Below the pieces are notes generated by a model. It saw nothing but the letters and a program-made list of their open reading frames with translations. It was not told the DNA's origin and did not search any database. A stretch of 64,000 bases of DNA from Jackrogersella multiformis (taxonomy: Eukaryota; Ascomycota; Sordariomycetes; Xylariales; Hypoxylaceae): positions 2,046,001 to 2,110,000 of the forward strand of contig CADCXD010000010.1 of assembly GCA_902806575.1 (NCBI GenBank), written 5' to 3'. The first letter of the stretch is position 1. Each line of letters opens with the position of its first letter. Made by a program: the position numbers and the translations under genes. This document shows, in pieces, positions 46,275 to 58,883 of the stretch.

Positions 46275-49239
46275 ATAGTGTATACTCTAGCTCATTTAGC
46301 TCGAGGAAATGAAGCATAATCTCGCTACACCCGTTCGACAGCATATGATTTTAGTATGTCTTTTCGGGAACCCAATACACTAGAGCAGATCTCTGCAAAG
46401 ACCGAAAACTGTGGACTCGGTGCATAAGGTTAGTAGCTCATATATCGTTCACCGCCTCCGCGCGGCGAACTCTTGTATCATCAGGTTTCCAGATGTTTAT
46501 CACACCATGTCAAAGGAGTTGAATACCTAGATTAGATAGATTAGATACATTGTACCATGGATTCCAATGGTAGCGTCCTTCAACTTTAATGATGTTTAAA
46601 AATTATCCGACACGTGGGAAGCAAGCGTACCTGCATAGTGATGCATATGCAGCTAATTATGCAATCTCCGTATCTTCCTACATAGGTATCTTCAAGATCG
46701 CGGGATGGTAGGTAAAATTACACTATTGGTTCATAAATGCATATGCAGACTCAGAGCATTAGAGCACGTCACGAGTTCATGTGTAGAGCGAAGCGACGGT
46801 GTTCATGGAAAGTCATAGAGCAACAAGCCTACCTAGAATACATACTAAATAGGAGTGTAGCTACATGTGTAACATGAATATTACTCAACCATAAATGGGT
46901 TGTTAGTGAAACCTAGGCATTATTTATATCAGGAGAGTAAACCGAAAGGTTCGTACAAACAATATACATATAGTCCATAGAGCTTTAATGCCGAGAACGC
47001 CATATTATAGCAAATGCTTCGTTTCATTGCCATTAGGAATAGAATGGGTAATCACAAGAAACTGTCTTGTCCCGAAGTCAGCAGGAACTGCTCAACTTGG
47101 ATAGCAACAAAGTACCTATAGAGCTTTTTAAGAGGCCATCAGATCTATTAAAGAGACAGCCTCTTTCTTTTGGTTACAACATAAATCTCTCTTGCCATGA
47201 ATTTGTATAGTATCATATTACCTATTGTCAACAGCTTACGATACATATACCTACCTAGGTACTTAGGTACCGTTTAGTAGAGTGGAAGTAAGACGAGGGG
47301 GTAGGTATCTCGACTAGGATAATAGGGCTGACGGAGTTAAAAGAGACCCTTTACGAGTACATGCTTAGGAGCGAAAAGACGGAGATAGCGCGATAATAGG
47401 GCCTTTGACTTATGGCTTCCACTGGATGCACAAGAATGTATGTATCTATGTATACAGCTTAAGAGGGGTACCCACCTTATAAAATGTTAGTGACGATGGC
47501 TTCACTTTGGCGCGGGATGGCGTGAGTCACACCGACACCCGGCCGGGGGATTATTTTACCTGCGGGGCCGTATGGTAAGGGGAAATCCTCCCGAATCGAT
47601 GTAAATACCTTAGCTACCTACCTAAGGTAGGTACGAAAAGATATCTCAACTACCGTGTATGAGTATCTACAAGACAGCCTAGGTACAGATCTGTAGGAGG
47701 TAGGTATCTAGGTAAGTACCAAGAGTGAGGGAAGACATCTATAGTGTAGTTAATATAATTCCTTCAATCCTACATGCTTTTGCGTCGCCCGAGTCTTTTC
47801 CGTTAGACGAGTCGAGATATTTCCTAAAGTGGAAACTCCGTGATGAGGGCCGAACAACGGGAGGAAACTACAAGCGACCCTACCTATCGCACCTTGCTGC
47901 ATCTTGCACTTACCTTGGCTCGCTGCTTGGTTTAAGGAAGGTACCTGTATGTGACTACCTGCGCAAGAGCCTTGTAAGTTGCCTCAACTGTGGAACTGCG
48001 CTACGCTAATGCTCGTTAGGATAATATTTAGCAACTTAGGCACCCGATTCAACGGAAACAGTGTACACTAGAGCCTTGGAAGATTCCAAGGTTTTGAACA
48101 TTGAATTGTTTCCAGTTCATTGCTCTAATACCTTAGGTACACTATGGATTATGTACCTAGGTAAGTAACATTGCGTGACTTGCGACTCAAAAGAGCATAC
48201 CTGAGTACATAATATATATCAATCCGACCAAAGTTTAGAATGGAATAAGAAATTCCGGAAAGTGTGATCCCAAGGTGGTGTGTCGTACGATCCAGATCAG
48301 CTCATACAGCACGTAAACGGTCACGTAAGGTTCTCTAGGGTGCTGTGTAATGCTGATTAGGCAGTTCATGATTGGCTAGAATTCAATACCATAGCCGCTT
48401 TAGGGGACGTGGGTGACCTGATGGGCCCTACCTTCTAGGTAACAAGGCGGGGACGGCCGGTCGACACGACAGCCGACTCGCAACACTCAAGCCAGCTGCC
48501 TTCCACCCATTTTTTAACTAGACGCTAGCGGGAACCTTGCCGTTTAGGGGATTATCTAGTGTAGTGTAGTGTAGTGTACTATGTACCTAGTGTAGTGTAT
48601 GTATTGTGTTACCACATTATCAACTTATTCGTTCATTTGTCGATCCATCCATCCTGTCATCCCTACAACTTACAACATTAAATGGAGTACTGCTCAAGGT
48701 AAAGGCAATGCAATGGATGCGTCAGTCAAACTACACTACACTACCTGACTACCTAGCTGCCAGTGCCAGGGGGTCCTCCATCTTTTATTAGCATTGCATT
48801 TTTCTGTGACCCTCTAACACCTGGGTAGATCACGATATCCATTTCTATTTAAGGAAAAAACACGACCTACTTGGGTAGGTAGGTATATTACAGGCAAATA
48901 AAACTCACCCCTCTCCCATCGTCTATCCTTCTCTTTACCTTTCTAGTCCTTACCTTTCTGGTCTTCTACATCGGTAATCCTATCACTCTTGTCAATCCCT
49001 CCTATAAGTCCAAGTCGCCATAGAACAGCATCCTGCGTTTTATTAAGCTACAAGCGAACCTATCTGTTGCTCCTTTCTCTCTCCTGGATATCTACATACA
49101 GACGCATTATTATCAATCTGTCGACTATAGTTCTTGCGATCGCGATTTTAGACCAGGCTACTCTCCCTGGTCCTGCAGCCAACAATAAGTTTTTACGTCG
49201 AATCAAGGTCACGCGCCACCCTCTACTACCAGCGCCATC
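46275..49239. other. 3 kb gene-poor region
   Basis: No supported gene. A 94-codon frame at 47725-48009 has no known family. TAGGTACC-type clusters are at about 47250-47275, 47610-47640, 47690-47716 and 48880-48895, and GTGTA repeats at 48559-48600. The last ~350 bp are CT-rich and look like the leader of the next small gene. Confidence 0.55.
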
Positions 49240-49485
49240 ATGTCGCCCACATACACCATGTCCGCACACCTGTGCAAGCAGATTTACAAGTCGTTCCAGA
49301 CGCGCCAGACCTCTCCCGAGCCTCTAAGCAGTCCGACTACCACCACATCGACATACTTGCGTCGCTCGCCTTCGCCGATACCTGAGAAGCGCTCTATGGA
49401 CAGCGACCGCAGCGATGCCAGCGCCCACTCCACACCGTCGTTGAATTCTAGTGCGAGCTCAAGTTGGAAGTGGGGTACTCGCTAG
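49240..49485 (+). CDS. Small Ser/Thr-rich hypothetical protein
   Basis: An 81-aa single-exon ORF that starts MSPTYTMSAHLCKQIYKSFQ. The rest is dominated by Ser, Thr and Pro (SPSPIPEKRSMDSDRSDASA). Codon use is G/C-ended, unlike surrounding DNA, and a pyrimidine-rich leader precedes it, which argues for a real gene. No domain, signal peptide or membrane segment is seen. It could be a disordered phosphoprotein; function unknown. Confidence 0.5.
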   Translation: MSPTYTMSAHLCKQIYKSFQTRQTSPEPLSSPTTTTSTYLRRSPSPIPEKRSMDSDRSDASAHSTPSLNSSASSSWKWGTR

Positions 49486-50213
49486 CTGCGTCCCAGGTCT
49501 CGACCTACACATTGAAGAGCACTTCCGACTTGGAGATATCTGGGCTGCTGGGGGGGTTAATGTGGAGATTATTTGGCGATGACATATCAACAATTGTCGA
49601 TGACATATCAGCAATTCGAAGATATGGAAATGATACCCCTTTTTGAAATTGAGAATTGGCGAATTACCTACCGACAGCCGTAACTGGCACTACAAACGGC
49701 AAATCACGCGATCGACCTTACCAATCATGCAGCACAGGACACAGAACATAATCATCAACACACGCACATGAAGCTACTGCTGCACTCTGTTGTCACGAAG
49801 GAATATTCCGCTATGTATTAGGCCACTAGGTACATTGGGCCATTGTTATCGCTTAGCCATGGAGCCTTACATATTGGGGCTGGAGTTTATGGATTTTTCC
49901 TTGGGATGGGAAGCATATTTCGATGCATCATAATAATGACTATTACTGCATTCACAAAAGATGCTACTTACGTTTACATGATTAGCAAATAAAGATCTTA
50001 CCGCATACCACTAAGCTATGGAACATGGAGTGTATATGTACTATTCCCTGAAGACGAAAATCATCTTGCGCATTTGACCAATGTTTCGCAAGTAGCTACA
50101 CATGTCTCTGTCACTTTATTATTTTTATTATTTTTGTAATGATCGACCCGGAGACACAATGTGTTAGGTGAACGAATATTTTATGGCGTTACAGAATAAA
50201 GCTGGCCGTAACG
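49486..50213. other. Intergenic region with a short tandem duplication
   Basis: GATGACATATCAACAATTGTC at 49578-49598 is repeated directly as GATGACATATCAGCAATTCG. Otherwise nothing was recognised. Confidence 0.5.
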
Positions 50214-50216
50214 TTA

Positions 50217-50980
50217 TTTCCGCCAAACCGCCAAACCATGTAAACATCACTGTATAAATGCACAGTATGTATTATATTTTATAATAGCTTTTTATAAATA
50301 TAAGAAATATAACGATATAAAACGTTATATTTATATTTTTATAAAAAAGTTATAATAATTTATTTAAAAATATATTACGTAAAGTTTTTTATTATTATTG
50401 ATTAATTTTAATTTTAAATAATATTTATAATATAATATAAATTAAAATATAATTTATATAAATAAATAATTTTAAAAAATTTAAATTTAATAAAATATAT
50501 TTTATATTTAAATATATTATAAAAATAATAAATAATATTTTTTTATTATAATTAAATAATATTTTAATTATTATTTAATCGTTATTAAATAATTATTAAA
50601 TAATAATTAAATTATTATTTAATTAATATAAATATAATTATTTTATTTAAATATTTAAAACGTATTTAATAACGATTAATATTAAATAAAAATTACTTAA
50701 ATAATTAATAAAATTTATAATTTATTATATAATATATATAATATAAAATTTAATTATTTAATTATTATTAAAATTAAAATAAATTAAAAATAAATAAATT
50801 TACTTTTTTTATATTTTATATAATTTAAATTATTTATAAAAAAACATACGATATAAAACGCTATAATTATAATAATATAAAGCGTTATATTTTTTATATT
50901 TATAAAAGGTTAATGTAAAATACAGTATATATTATGCATCCATACAGTGATGTTTACATGGTTTGGCGGTTTGGCGGAAA
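50217..50980. mobile_element. TIR element with TA target duplication (Tc1/mariner-type MITE or remnant)
   Basis: The left end TTTCCGCCAAACCGCCAAAC and the right end are near-perfect inverted repeats over ~45 bp, continuing imperfectly for over 100 bp (ATATAACG...ATAAAACGTTATA on the left, mirrored at 50845-50895). TA dinucleotides flank both ends (50215-50216 and 50981-50982). The 764-bp interior is almost pure A/T, as after RIP, and holds no transposase frame. A TA duplication and short TIRs fit the Tc1/mariner/pogo group; a MITE or a collapsed full element are both possible. Confidence 0.8.
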
Positions 50981-50983
50981 TAA

Positions 50984-52819
50984 TGCATATGGCTAGCCGT
51001 CCAGAAACCAACCATCTACGTAATATATTCAACCCACATACTTACCTAAGGTACCTAGGTAGAACCAGGCGAGATCCCACCTATTAGTGAGTTCAGGGTC
51101 GATTCCTGTTAGCGCTATTGGAATCTCGCCGGTAGCTCAATTGTAGATATCCATATACTTGAGGCTTAAAATTTGTCACTTGTAAGTGTGATTATGAAGC
51201 CCTCTCTCTAAATAGCACATTAACATCTAACCTATTGGCCCAGGCAACAAATGGAGACATAAATCAAATCAACATTTATAATATTACCAAGCAAATTATA
51301 AATAACAAACGGCCGCAGTAATGGCAACAACTGCCCCGTAAAGAGAGAAGAACAGTGTCGTTCGCCCAACCTTGTAGCTTCTTAAGAGTCATATAGAGTC
51401 ATATGAAGTCGTATATCAAGTTAACAGCAGCTTGGTATGCAAACACCAAGGGGCCTAGTCTCTATAAAGATGCTCTATATGTACCTAGGTAAGTAGGATT
51501 TCCATTACTGGTATATACACACTTCATGATCTAAGCATTACCAACCCATTTTCTATTTCATGTCCCTGAAGGGCTAACTCGGGCAGCTCGGGCAAGCTGC
51601 CTATCCATCGATATCAATAGCTACCTAACCGTTGTACTCAAGACACTTTAACGGCACCATGTAATGTCGTTTAGCACAGTCCTTCCAAACAAGACTCCTA
51701 GACGCCAATCCTATTTTGTCTCTCGGTAAACTCGTAGGGACATATCTGCCGCGGAAGTGTCACCATAGAACTATGTTTACATTATATCTAGGAGTGGTCT
51801 AATGGTTTATATATTAGGTATATATGCCTATCCTCAAAATTCAAAGTGAAATATTTCTTTTAATCAACATATCGCTCCAGTGCCTCCCAGTAATTGAGGT
51901 AGCTTCAGGTCGCAGGTGAGCTATATTCGTCCTAGTTTCAATGTATAAAGTAAGGGGCTAAACATGGAATATCGAAGAACCCACAGATCAATTGAAATTC
52001 CTACCTGTCTCGTCTACGGAGTAGAAATGTTCTCAAGCCGACAACAAAGGTGGTCAGCATCTTGAGAATAGCCTTGCTATTTTCTCGTTTCACCCCCTTC
52101 TCCAACTGGCTCCTTGATAGACTGAAAGAAAGCTCTAGAGTCTAAGTTATTATTGAAACTTAAAGCCGAACTAGACATTTTTACAAGACCAACATACCTC
52201 GACCTCGGAACGCTGAGTCCGAATGAGGGCTCGAACTATCCCGAGTAAGGTCAGACAACTCGGGAGGTACTGCTCTTCCTATAAACCTGCCTATTTGAAA
52301 GGAGGCTAACGAACTGCATCAAAATATAGCGTTATAAGCTGCGAGTCCGGCCGTCGATCTGAACTCAACGGCAAGACTACCGAGCCGTGTTTCTGGTCCT
52401 TCACCCTACTTTCACACTAGGGCCTCGGTGGGTAGACAGCAAGGTCGTCGACTGTACACCGGCGAGAGGAGGAGCTCTGCCACCCTAAGTCTACTATGAG
52501 GATATTTGCGGGCCAAGAAGCTTACGATATGGGTATGAACACGGGGTGTGCGAACGTAGAGAATATAGACCATGTAGATAGCGAATACCGCCTGCGAGCC
52601 AGTGAATTCCCTTTCCCCTGAAAAGTGTTTCCATTCATCTACCTACCCGCCCCATCGACGCCGTCCGATGCACAAGTCTGTCTGTCTACCTAGTCTATCG
52701 AGGTATCTTGCGAGCCAATGTTTAAAAAAAAACGCACATCTATTTCTATCGTAGACGGTCTTTCTTTCTTTCTTTCTTTTCCGCTCGCTCTGCTCCGCCC
52801 TCTTGTGTATTACAATTAC
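50984..52819. other. 1.8 kb without a supported gene
   Basis: It contains an inverted-repeat hairpin at 51068-51130 (listed separately), a TTTC run at about 52760-52780, and the 3' flank of the ABC1 gene. Confidence 0.5.
51068..51130. repeat. 12-bp inverted repeat, stem-loop candidate
   Basis: GGCGAGATCCCA (51068-51079) and TGGAATCTCGCC (51119-51130) pair at 11 of 12 positions around a 39-nt loop. The loop holds a T-arm-like sequence (CAGGGTCGATTCCTG), and GGTAGCTCAATTGTAGA follows, resembling a Pol III A box. No full tRNA can be folded. Confidence 0.5.
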
Positions 52820-54737
52820 TCATAGCGTGACGGCGCCGCCGTAGTGCGCCGTGTTGACCCCGACGATCCTCTTGACGCTGAGCCACAGCTCGAAGGCCTC
52901 GAGCTTGAGCTCGACGCGCAGGTACCCCATCCACGCGGCGATGAACCGCAGCGCGTTGCCCGGCCACAGCAGGCTCCCGGGCCGCTCGCGGATCTCCTCG
53001 ACCTGCTCGCGGAACACGGTGCGCGCGCAGTAGCGCGCCAGGATCATGAAGCTCCGCATCGGGCCCTGGCGCGTGTGCAGGTTCTCGTCGAGGCTGCGCG
53101 TGAGGTCGTTGGTTTTGAGGATCAGGAGGATGATCCTAGGCACCTGCCCCAGCATCGTCACGAGGTCTGATAGCAGACCCTCCTGCAGCGCGTCGCCCAT
53201 CGACTTCTTTTCCTCGTCGGACCGCGTCTTTAGGATGGACGAGCTGACAACAGTGTAGTCGCGGCCGGTGATGGCGCTGGCGAACAAGGGAAACTGATCG
53301 TCTGTGATCCCGGCGACCTCGTGCGCGTATCGCTTCATGGAAGGCATATCTCCATCGATAACCGCCAACCACATCTTGGCGTACGAGCGTTGCAAGTTTT
53401 CAGGAATATCTCGATACAGTCCGTGATCGTAGATGATAATCTCGAAGTTAGCACCGCCCTTCCTCCGATGCGTCGCCTTCCGGATGGCAAGGTTGCCACC
53501 GTGCGGATCACAGTGTAGGGACGAATTCTTCCCGAAGATCATTTCGTTGAAAATTCGGGCGAGCGTCGCAGACACTTCGTCGCGGTCGATATGATTCGAG
53601 TCTATGTATTCAAGATCGTCTAGGCGGTGGCCCGACTCGTTTGCCATAACCAAAATCCGCTTCTTTGCCCACAGCACGTCGGGGATCACAAGTGGCAACT
53701 CGGGTAGCTGAGCGAAGTATTCCTGGGTGCGGATCGCATTTGTGGCCTCGCGCTGAAAGTCAAGCTCTTGGGGTAGGGAAACTTCCATCTCGGCTGACAA
53801 CCACTCGAGATCGTACTCGGGGAAGAATCTCTTCAGCGTCGAGAACGTAAACTTCGTTAACGCCAGGTCGAGAGGTGCCCATTCCGCCAACCCTGGATGC
53901 TGGACCTTAACAGCGACTTTCTGGCCGCTCTCCTTTACGGTTGCTAGGTGGACCTGAGCGAGAGAAGCGGCCCCTATTGGGGTTTCGGAAAACTCCGAGA
54001 AGTAATGCTTAAGCTCTTCACCTGTGTCGGCCCGAAACATCTCCTCGATCGATTCGTATGAAGATACCGGACACTTGTCTTGTAACGGTATAAATGTGTC
54101 GGTCCACTCGCGCGGGAGTAGATAAGTCATTGCGCTCTGCGTAAAGGGTCAGCAAGCGTTCAACTGCTTGTGCTGCCTTGGCTATTGTATTTATTACCAA
54201 GTGTTGTCCTAGCTTAATGAATATGCCTCCATTCTTTTCGAGAACCTTGAGTGTTCTCTGCGCACACCTTTTATGGCATGATTTTAGGATGAGATCTTGT
54301 TCCTTCGGATCTTCGGTCTGGTCACGCTGATTCAAAGTGGTTCGATAGCTACGAGTCTCGTTAGTTTATGATATTTACCCCTTTATAACAGTCTTGTTTA
54401 AGGCGTACTCGTTGATGCATACTGTCAGCGTTGTGGCGACCCTGCCTGTCCGTTCTGTAGCATCATATCCGTATTTAAGGTCATCCGTGAAAGCCAACAC
54501 ACCAGCTCCAGTTGCCGCAGTCGCAGCAGCGGTCAGCACGGTAATTCTTTTTCTCGAGGGTTTTGGCGATTGCCTCGAGTGCCCGGAAGAACCCGTCGCA
54601 TATTGTCTGGCAATAGAACGTTGTGTTGTTCTAGCATTAGATACCCGTAGCTGAGTACGACAATTCCCGCAAGTCCACGATCGGTTGCTGGCGAGGCTTG
54701 CGAGACGGCCGAGGGGGTTGATCGAGAGGCATTTCAT
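52820..54737 (-). CDS. ABC1/ADCK atypical kinase-like mitochondrial protein (Mcp2/Cqd2-like)
   Basis: Exons (minus) 54737-54409, 54348-54198 and 54136-52820 give 598 aa. The first join reads CINDYRTTLNQRDQ, with an ACTAACG branch site in the 60-nt intron. The N-terminus is Arg/Ser-rich (TTQRSIARQYAT), fitting a mitochondrial presequence, followed by a hydrophobic ITVLTAAATAATGAGVLAF. Family signatures are GGIFIKLGQHLSAMTYLLP (KxGQ), TPIGAASLAQVHLA, VAVKVQHPGL (ATP Lys), LPQELDFQREA, LHCDPHGGNLAI (catalytic loop) and IIYDHGLYR (DHG in place of DFG). Relatives act in the inner membrane in coenzyme Q distribution and lipid homeostasis. Assignment to Mcp2 rather than another ADCK branch rests on recalled motifs. 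Confidence 0.9.
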
Positions 54738-55591
54738 GGTAGCGTAGCCCTAGTCATTTGAGCCGATAATTTTATGTAGTAACTTTGGTAGCCAATTAAT
54801 TAATCCTATAAGTAGCAACTGGACAATGAAGACATGTTGTCCTATTTTCCTCTTAATTAGCAGAATCTCCTTGTTAGTGGAGAACTCGGGGCTGTTCGGT
54901 CAATGGTGTGTTGAATCGACAATTATGTTGGGAATAAAATTTCACAATCTTTTTTTTTTCTATCTATCGATCGGGCATGCATTTCCCGGCTTGTACTTGT
55001 GGAATTTAGACCTCGGCGTCATAGGGGCAGGGATGATAGAACATTCTATTCTAGTGTAAGTGTGGATTGTGTGGATCGTGTGATGTCTATCGGGTCAATG
55101 CTACAGTACGGAATACGGACAGTACAAATTATATGAGAATCCCACTAGGTAACATATCTACCTATGCACCAAAACAACTTTGGAAGAGATAACCATGAAG
55201 TTTACCCCTTATTTTAAAATATTTGAATATTCGGCTAAAAAGATGCTTGGTTACAAGGTTAGAATCGCGAACTATTCAATTATCAAGGGTGATACGATAT
55301 CTCCGCAGGTCTCTTAACGCGTTAGACCCCGCTTATATGCATTGTAGGGATCGCGTTTCTTTCCCACCCGCGTTTGTTCTTTATTAAACTCTTTATTAAA
55401 CTCTACCATTGAACCATTGAAATACCGTACCTACGTAGTTTGTCATTCTTTTGACTTTAACCCAAACTTCTTTTTTTACTCAAATCAAAATTATTATACC
55501 AAGAACTAAGAACCAAAAAGAACCACAGCCTATTTATCTCGTACATGTGTTCTTCGAGTACCTAGGTTGTGCATCATAGATATCAGACGAC
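54738..55591. promoter_or_regulatory. Divergent upstream region of the ABC1 and acidic-protein genes
   Basis: 854 bp lie between the divergent starts. AT-rich with no recognised motif apart from a CCTAGG near 55560. Confidence 0.4.
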
Positions 55592-56335
55592 ATGTTAGCC
55601 ACGATGCCGGCATTTAATCTGGACTTCTCGTCGCCGCATCGACCTGCGCGTCCCTCGCCGCTAGCATCATCGCCCATCAGGGCGAGTTCCCCCCCGCCTC
55701 TGTCCGCTCGCGATCCCAACACAGTTTCCTGGCGCGATACCCAATCTTCTCCCATACAAGCACCACCTACCAAATTCAAGTTCGCCTCCTGTGTCAAGCC
55801 GAATCCTCTAAAACAGACTAGAGACATTGCGCAATCGAGCAGGCGGACTCTATTCTTGCGGAATGTTCGGAAGCGGGCCGACGACAGACAATGGGAAAGA
55901 AGAGGAGGCGACCAAGAAGTATGAATGACCCCTGTCCTAGCTAATTGATAAATCTTTCCATGTCAATATTAACGAAACCCATAGGCTTTAAAACTAGAGT
56001 GGTCCATATTAGATAAGCAACGACGAGAACAAAAGAACGCAGATCTCGACGGCATGGTATTTGAGGACGAGCTGGAAGACATCCCGGAACTCCAAGAAGA
56101 GCCAACGCGGGACCCCGATGACATGATGGTCGATGCCATGGCGCAGGAAGAGGAGGAAGAGCTAAACGCAATGCTGTCCATGCTCGAGACCGAACCGTCT
56201 CGACAACCCGCGATACCTGCCTCGCCGGCGATTTCCGAGGATGATGACTATGATAGTCTCTTCATGGACTTCTTATCGCAACAGGAGAGAAGCAGTCAGG
56301 GTTTTGTGTCATCTGGACAAATGGATATGTCGTAA
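55592..56335 (+). CDS. Uncharacterised acidic protein
   Basis: Exons 55592-55918 and 55985-56335 (66-nt intron) give 225 aa. The N-terminal ~45 residues are Pro/Ser-rich (RPSPLASSPIRASSPPPLS). A basic middle follows (SSRRTLFLRNVRKRADDRQW), then a short charged helix (EWSILDKQRREQKNADLDG), and the C-terminal half is strongly acidic (AMAQEEEEELNAMLSMLE). The overall look is of a disordered nuclear or ribosome-biogenesis-type protein, but I do not recognise the family. It converges on PEX19 with a 222-bp gap. Confidence 0.75.
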
Positions 56336-56557
56336 GGCTCGGAGGGCAAGGTTTTGCATCAGTCTACACAGACAAGGAGTTCTCTGGTACGGATCATGAT
56401 TTGGCGTTGCGGCTATTAGGAGGTCTATGGTAGGGGGTGGGGTAGGGGGTACGAGGTTGTATCATCCATGTATATGCCATATGCCACTTTGGTATTTGGA
56501 TCTGACACAATTCGGATGTACAAACAAATGAGGATAAATATTCCTTTGTGTATCTCA

Positions 56558-57678
56558 TTACTGTGGCGCGCACGACTCATCCGGTGCGTCCAGCACTTCC
56601 TTAGCAGAAGGCATATCTCCAACTAGGTCGTGGGGTGGCGAGCCTGCTGCTTGCATCTGATATTCATTAGCATGATATAGCAAGCCAACATAGGTAGTCT
56701 CTTCCGAGACATTCACCCAACTCACCTTTTGCATCCTTTCCACTATATACTCTCGATCCGCCACGTTGGAATCCGCATATGAAGATTCTTCGAATTTGGC
56801 CACCATTTCTGCAACCAAGACTTGCTGCTGTTGATAGCGCTTCAAGTCGTCTTTCGCCAGAGTGTCTTTGTTCTTCTCCATCCAGCTTGGGAACTTATCG
56901 TTCAACTCCTTCATGGGCTCATAAAGGATCTCCTTGTTAGTGAGTTGTTCCATCATCCCCATCAGCATCTTAGAGAAGTCTTCTTCGTTGCCCCCCTCGT
57001 TAGGGAGGTCCTTCATAGCTTTTAGCATCTCGGCAATGAAGTCATCCTCAGGGCCTTCGGCGACGGCTGCAGCTGTGGCCTGGTCACCGGATTCCTGCAT
57101 CCGTGCCATCGTGCGTCGGATCGTCTCCTGAAATGAGGCATCCTGACTCGGATCTGCTGCTGCTGCCTTATCAGATGCTGACGGGACAGGCTCTGATCCA
57201 CTAGCCGAAGTTTCCGTGGCGGTGTCTCCAAGTCCTTTGAATATGTTCTCGAACTGAGCTTTCATATCCGGCTATTTTATATTAGGCCTTGTGCGCCCCT
57301 ATCTGCGATGATTATAAAACTTACCGAGTTCTCCAGGCCGCCCATTAATTCTGCCATACCAGCCTGAAGTTGCTTTTCAAACTCATCCTCTGATAAATCA
57401 TCTAGCCCATTCAGTGTACTACTTGTGTCTAACGATGCGCCTGCTAGAGTTGACGTGGACGTATCTCTTCCCAGGACAGGTGCTGTGGCAGATTTGGTTG
57501 CGTCCAATTTCGCACTTGAAAATTCTTCCAACAGATCATCTAGGTCATCAAGATCGTCCTCGTCGGGATCTGGCGCATCTTCTGCGTAGGGTCCCGGAAT
57601 GGTATCCTTCTCTGGCTTCTCTAGATGATTCCGCGGAGTCGAATCGACACCAGACGCTGCTGCCTTGTTCGCCTCCAT
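56558..57678 (-). CDS. PEX19: Peroxisomal membrane protein import receptor PEX19
   Basis: Exons (minus) 57678-57325 and 57271-56558 (53-nt intron) give 355 aa. The N-terminus is disordered and acidic (PDPDEDDLDDLDDLLEEF, a PEX3-binding type helix). The helical C-terminal domain has FSKMLMGMMEQLTNKEILYE, PMKELNDKFPSWMEKNK and a segment near YIVERMQKVSW that binds membrane-protein targeting signals. The last four residues are CAPQ, a CaaX box for farnesylation, as expected for the family. PEX19 is a cytosolic chaperone that brings peroxisomal membrane proteins to PEX3. Length agrees with fungal orthologues. Confidence 0.95.
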
Positions 57679-58883
57679 TTTTCTATATTAAGGGTTTATT
57701 CCTGTTTCTCACAGTCTTCTCATAAATTGTGAATTATAAAGTATTGCTGATTCAACTGCCTTATGGTCGTAAGCCCCGCGAGCCAGACATGCGGGATAAC
57801 CAATAACCAAACTTACCTGGGTAGATTTGATACCCAGGTACCTATTCAAAACTGTGAAGGGTTCAGTTACGTAAAACTAGGAATCGTAATAGAAGAATGA
57901 CCTGGACAATAATATTTATGGGGTGTAGTGAAAGAAAGAAAGCCAGTCCGTGAATACCTAGGAGGTAGGTAGAGGAATATGAACAACGAACAATAAAGGC
58001 CCGCTAACAGAAATCCGAGGTGTTGTGCAAGTTTGCGGCTCGAATTAACTAGTACGGTCCCTAGGTACCTAAGTAACCTAGTCTATAGGTAGAGACCTAG
58101 GTGGAAGATATGCACAAAGTTGCCGAGGCCTTTAAGCTGTGTGGTGCTTGGCTGCACCTGAGCAATGAACTTGACAAGTGCCTAAATTTTAAATTTTACG
58201 TTCAAGCAACGGTTTGTACTCCGGGCTGCAAATATAATACCTGGGTAGCCCCCCACCATGCTTACCTAGAGCTGGAATTCCCTGGCAGAAACTTACGTAA
58301 CTAATCTGCCAGCCTAAAATCCAGGCAGTTACCGCCTTCCCTTTTTGATTACCTTTCTATCTCTTTCTGCCTCTATTTGCCTTGTCCGGACTTTATTTAT
58401 GTACCCAGGTACCTCGCCTGGTCGCAATAAAGAGTGTTGAAAAGTGCTAAAGGGCTGCTGGGAAATCGCGCCAAACCCCCTGCAAAAAGGAGATCCTGGC
58501 TAACATCTATTCACGTTCACGCATTTCTCTTTCCTTGGAGCCTCACGCTTCACCTACTAAGACTTAACACTCCTTCATAATCCTCTTTTTCTTGACGCCT
58601 AAGTTTGTAACATACTTCATAATTCTCTTGCAATCTACCTCTTACCTTACAAGCACATCTCAATCTTTCATCTCGAACCCGATAAAGTCCGACCAAGGAC
58701 CGCTGGCGTAACTAGTGATTTATCGCCTAAGTCTTAATCTCAACTTTCCGTACCGATTTGCGCAAAGTCTTACCGCATACTACCACTATCACCTTAGTTG
58801 ACTACGAACTCAGCAGAAAGCCTAGAAATCTTGAAAAATACAAATCCTGCGTAGCCATCGTATCAGAGATCCATTCTATCAGG
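57679..58883. promoter_or_regulatory. Divergent upstream region of PEX19 and UBC9
   Basis: 1.2 kb. It contains CCTGGGTAG/TACCCAGGTACC (57815-57842), CCTAGGAGGTAGGTAG (57957-57972) and TAGGTACCTAAGTAACC (58062-58078). The last ~250 bp are CT-rich, as in a 5' leader. A 67-codon ORF at 58101 is not convincing. Confidence 0.45.

Noticed and set aside
47725..48009. 94-codon ORF in the gene-poor region
   Set aside because: No recognisable domain and no supporting context; the start is a weak guess.
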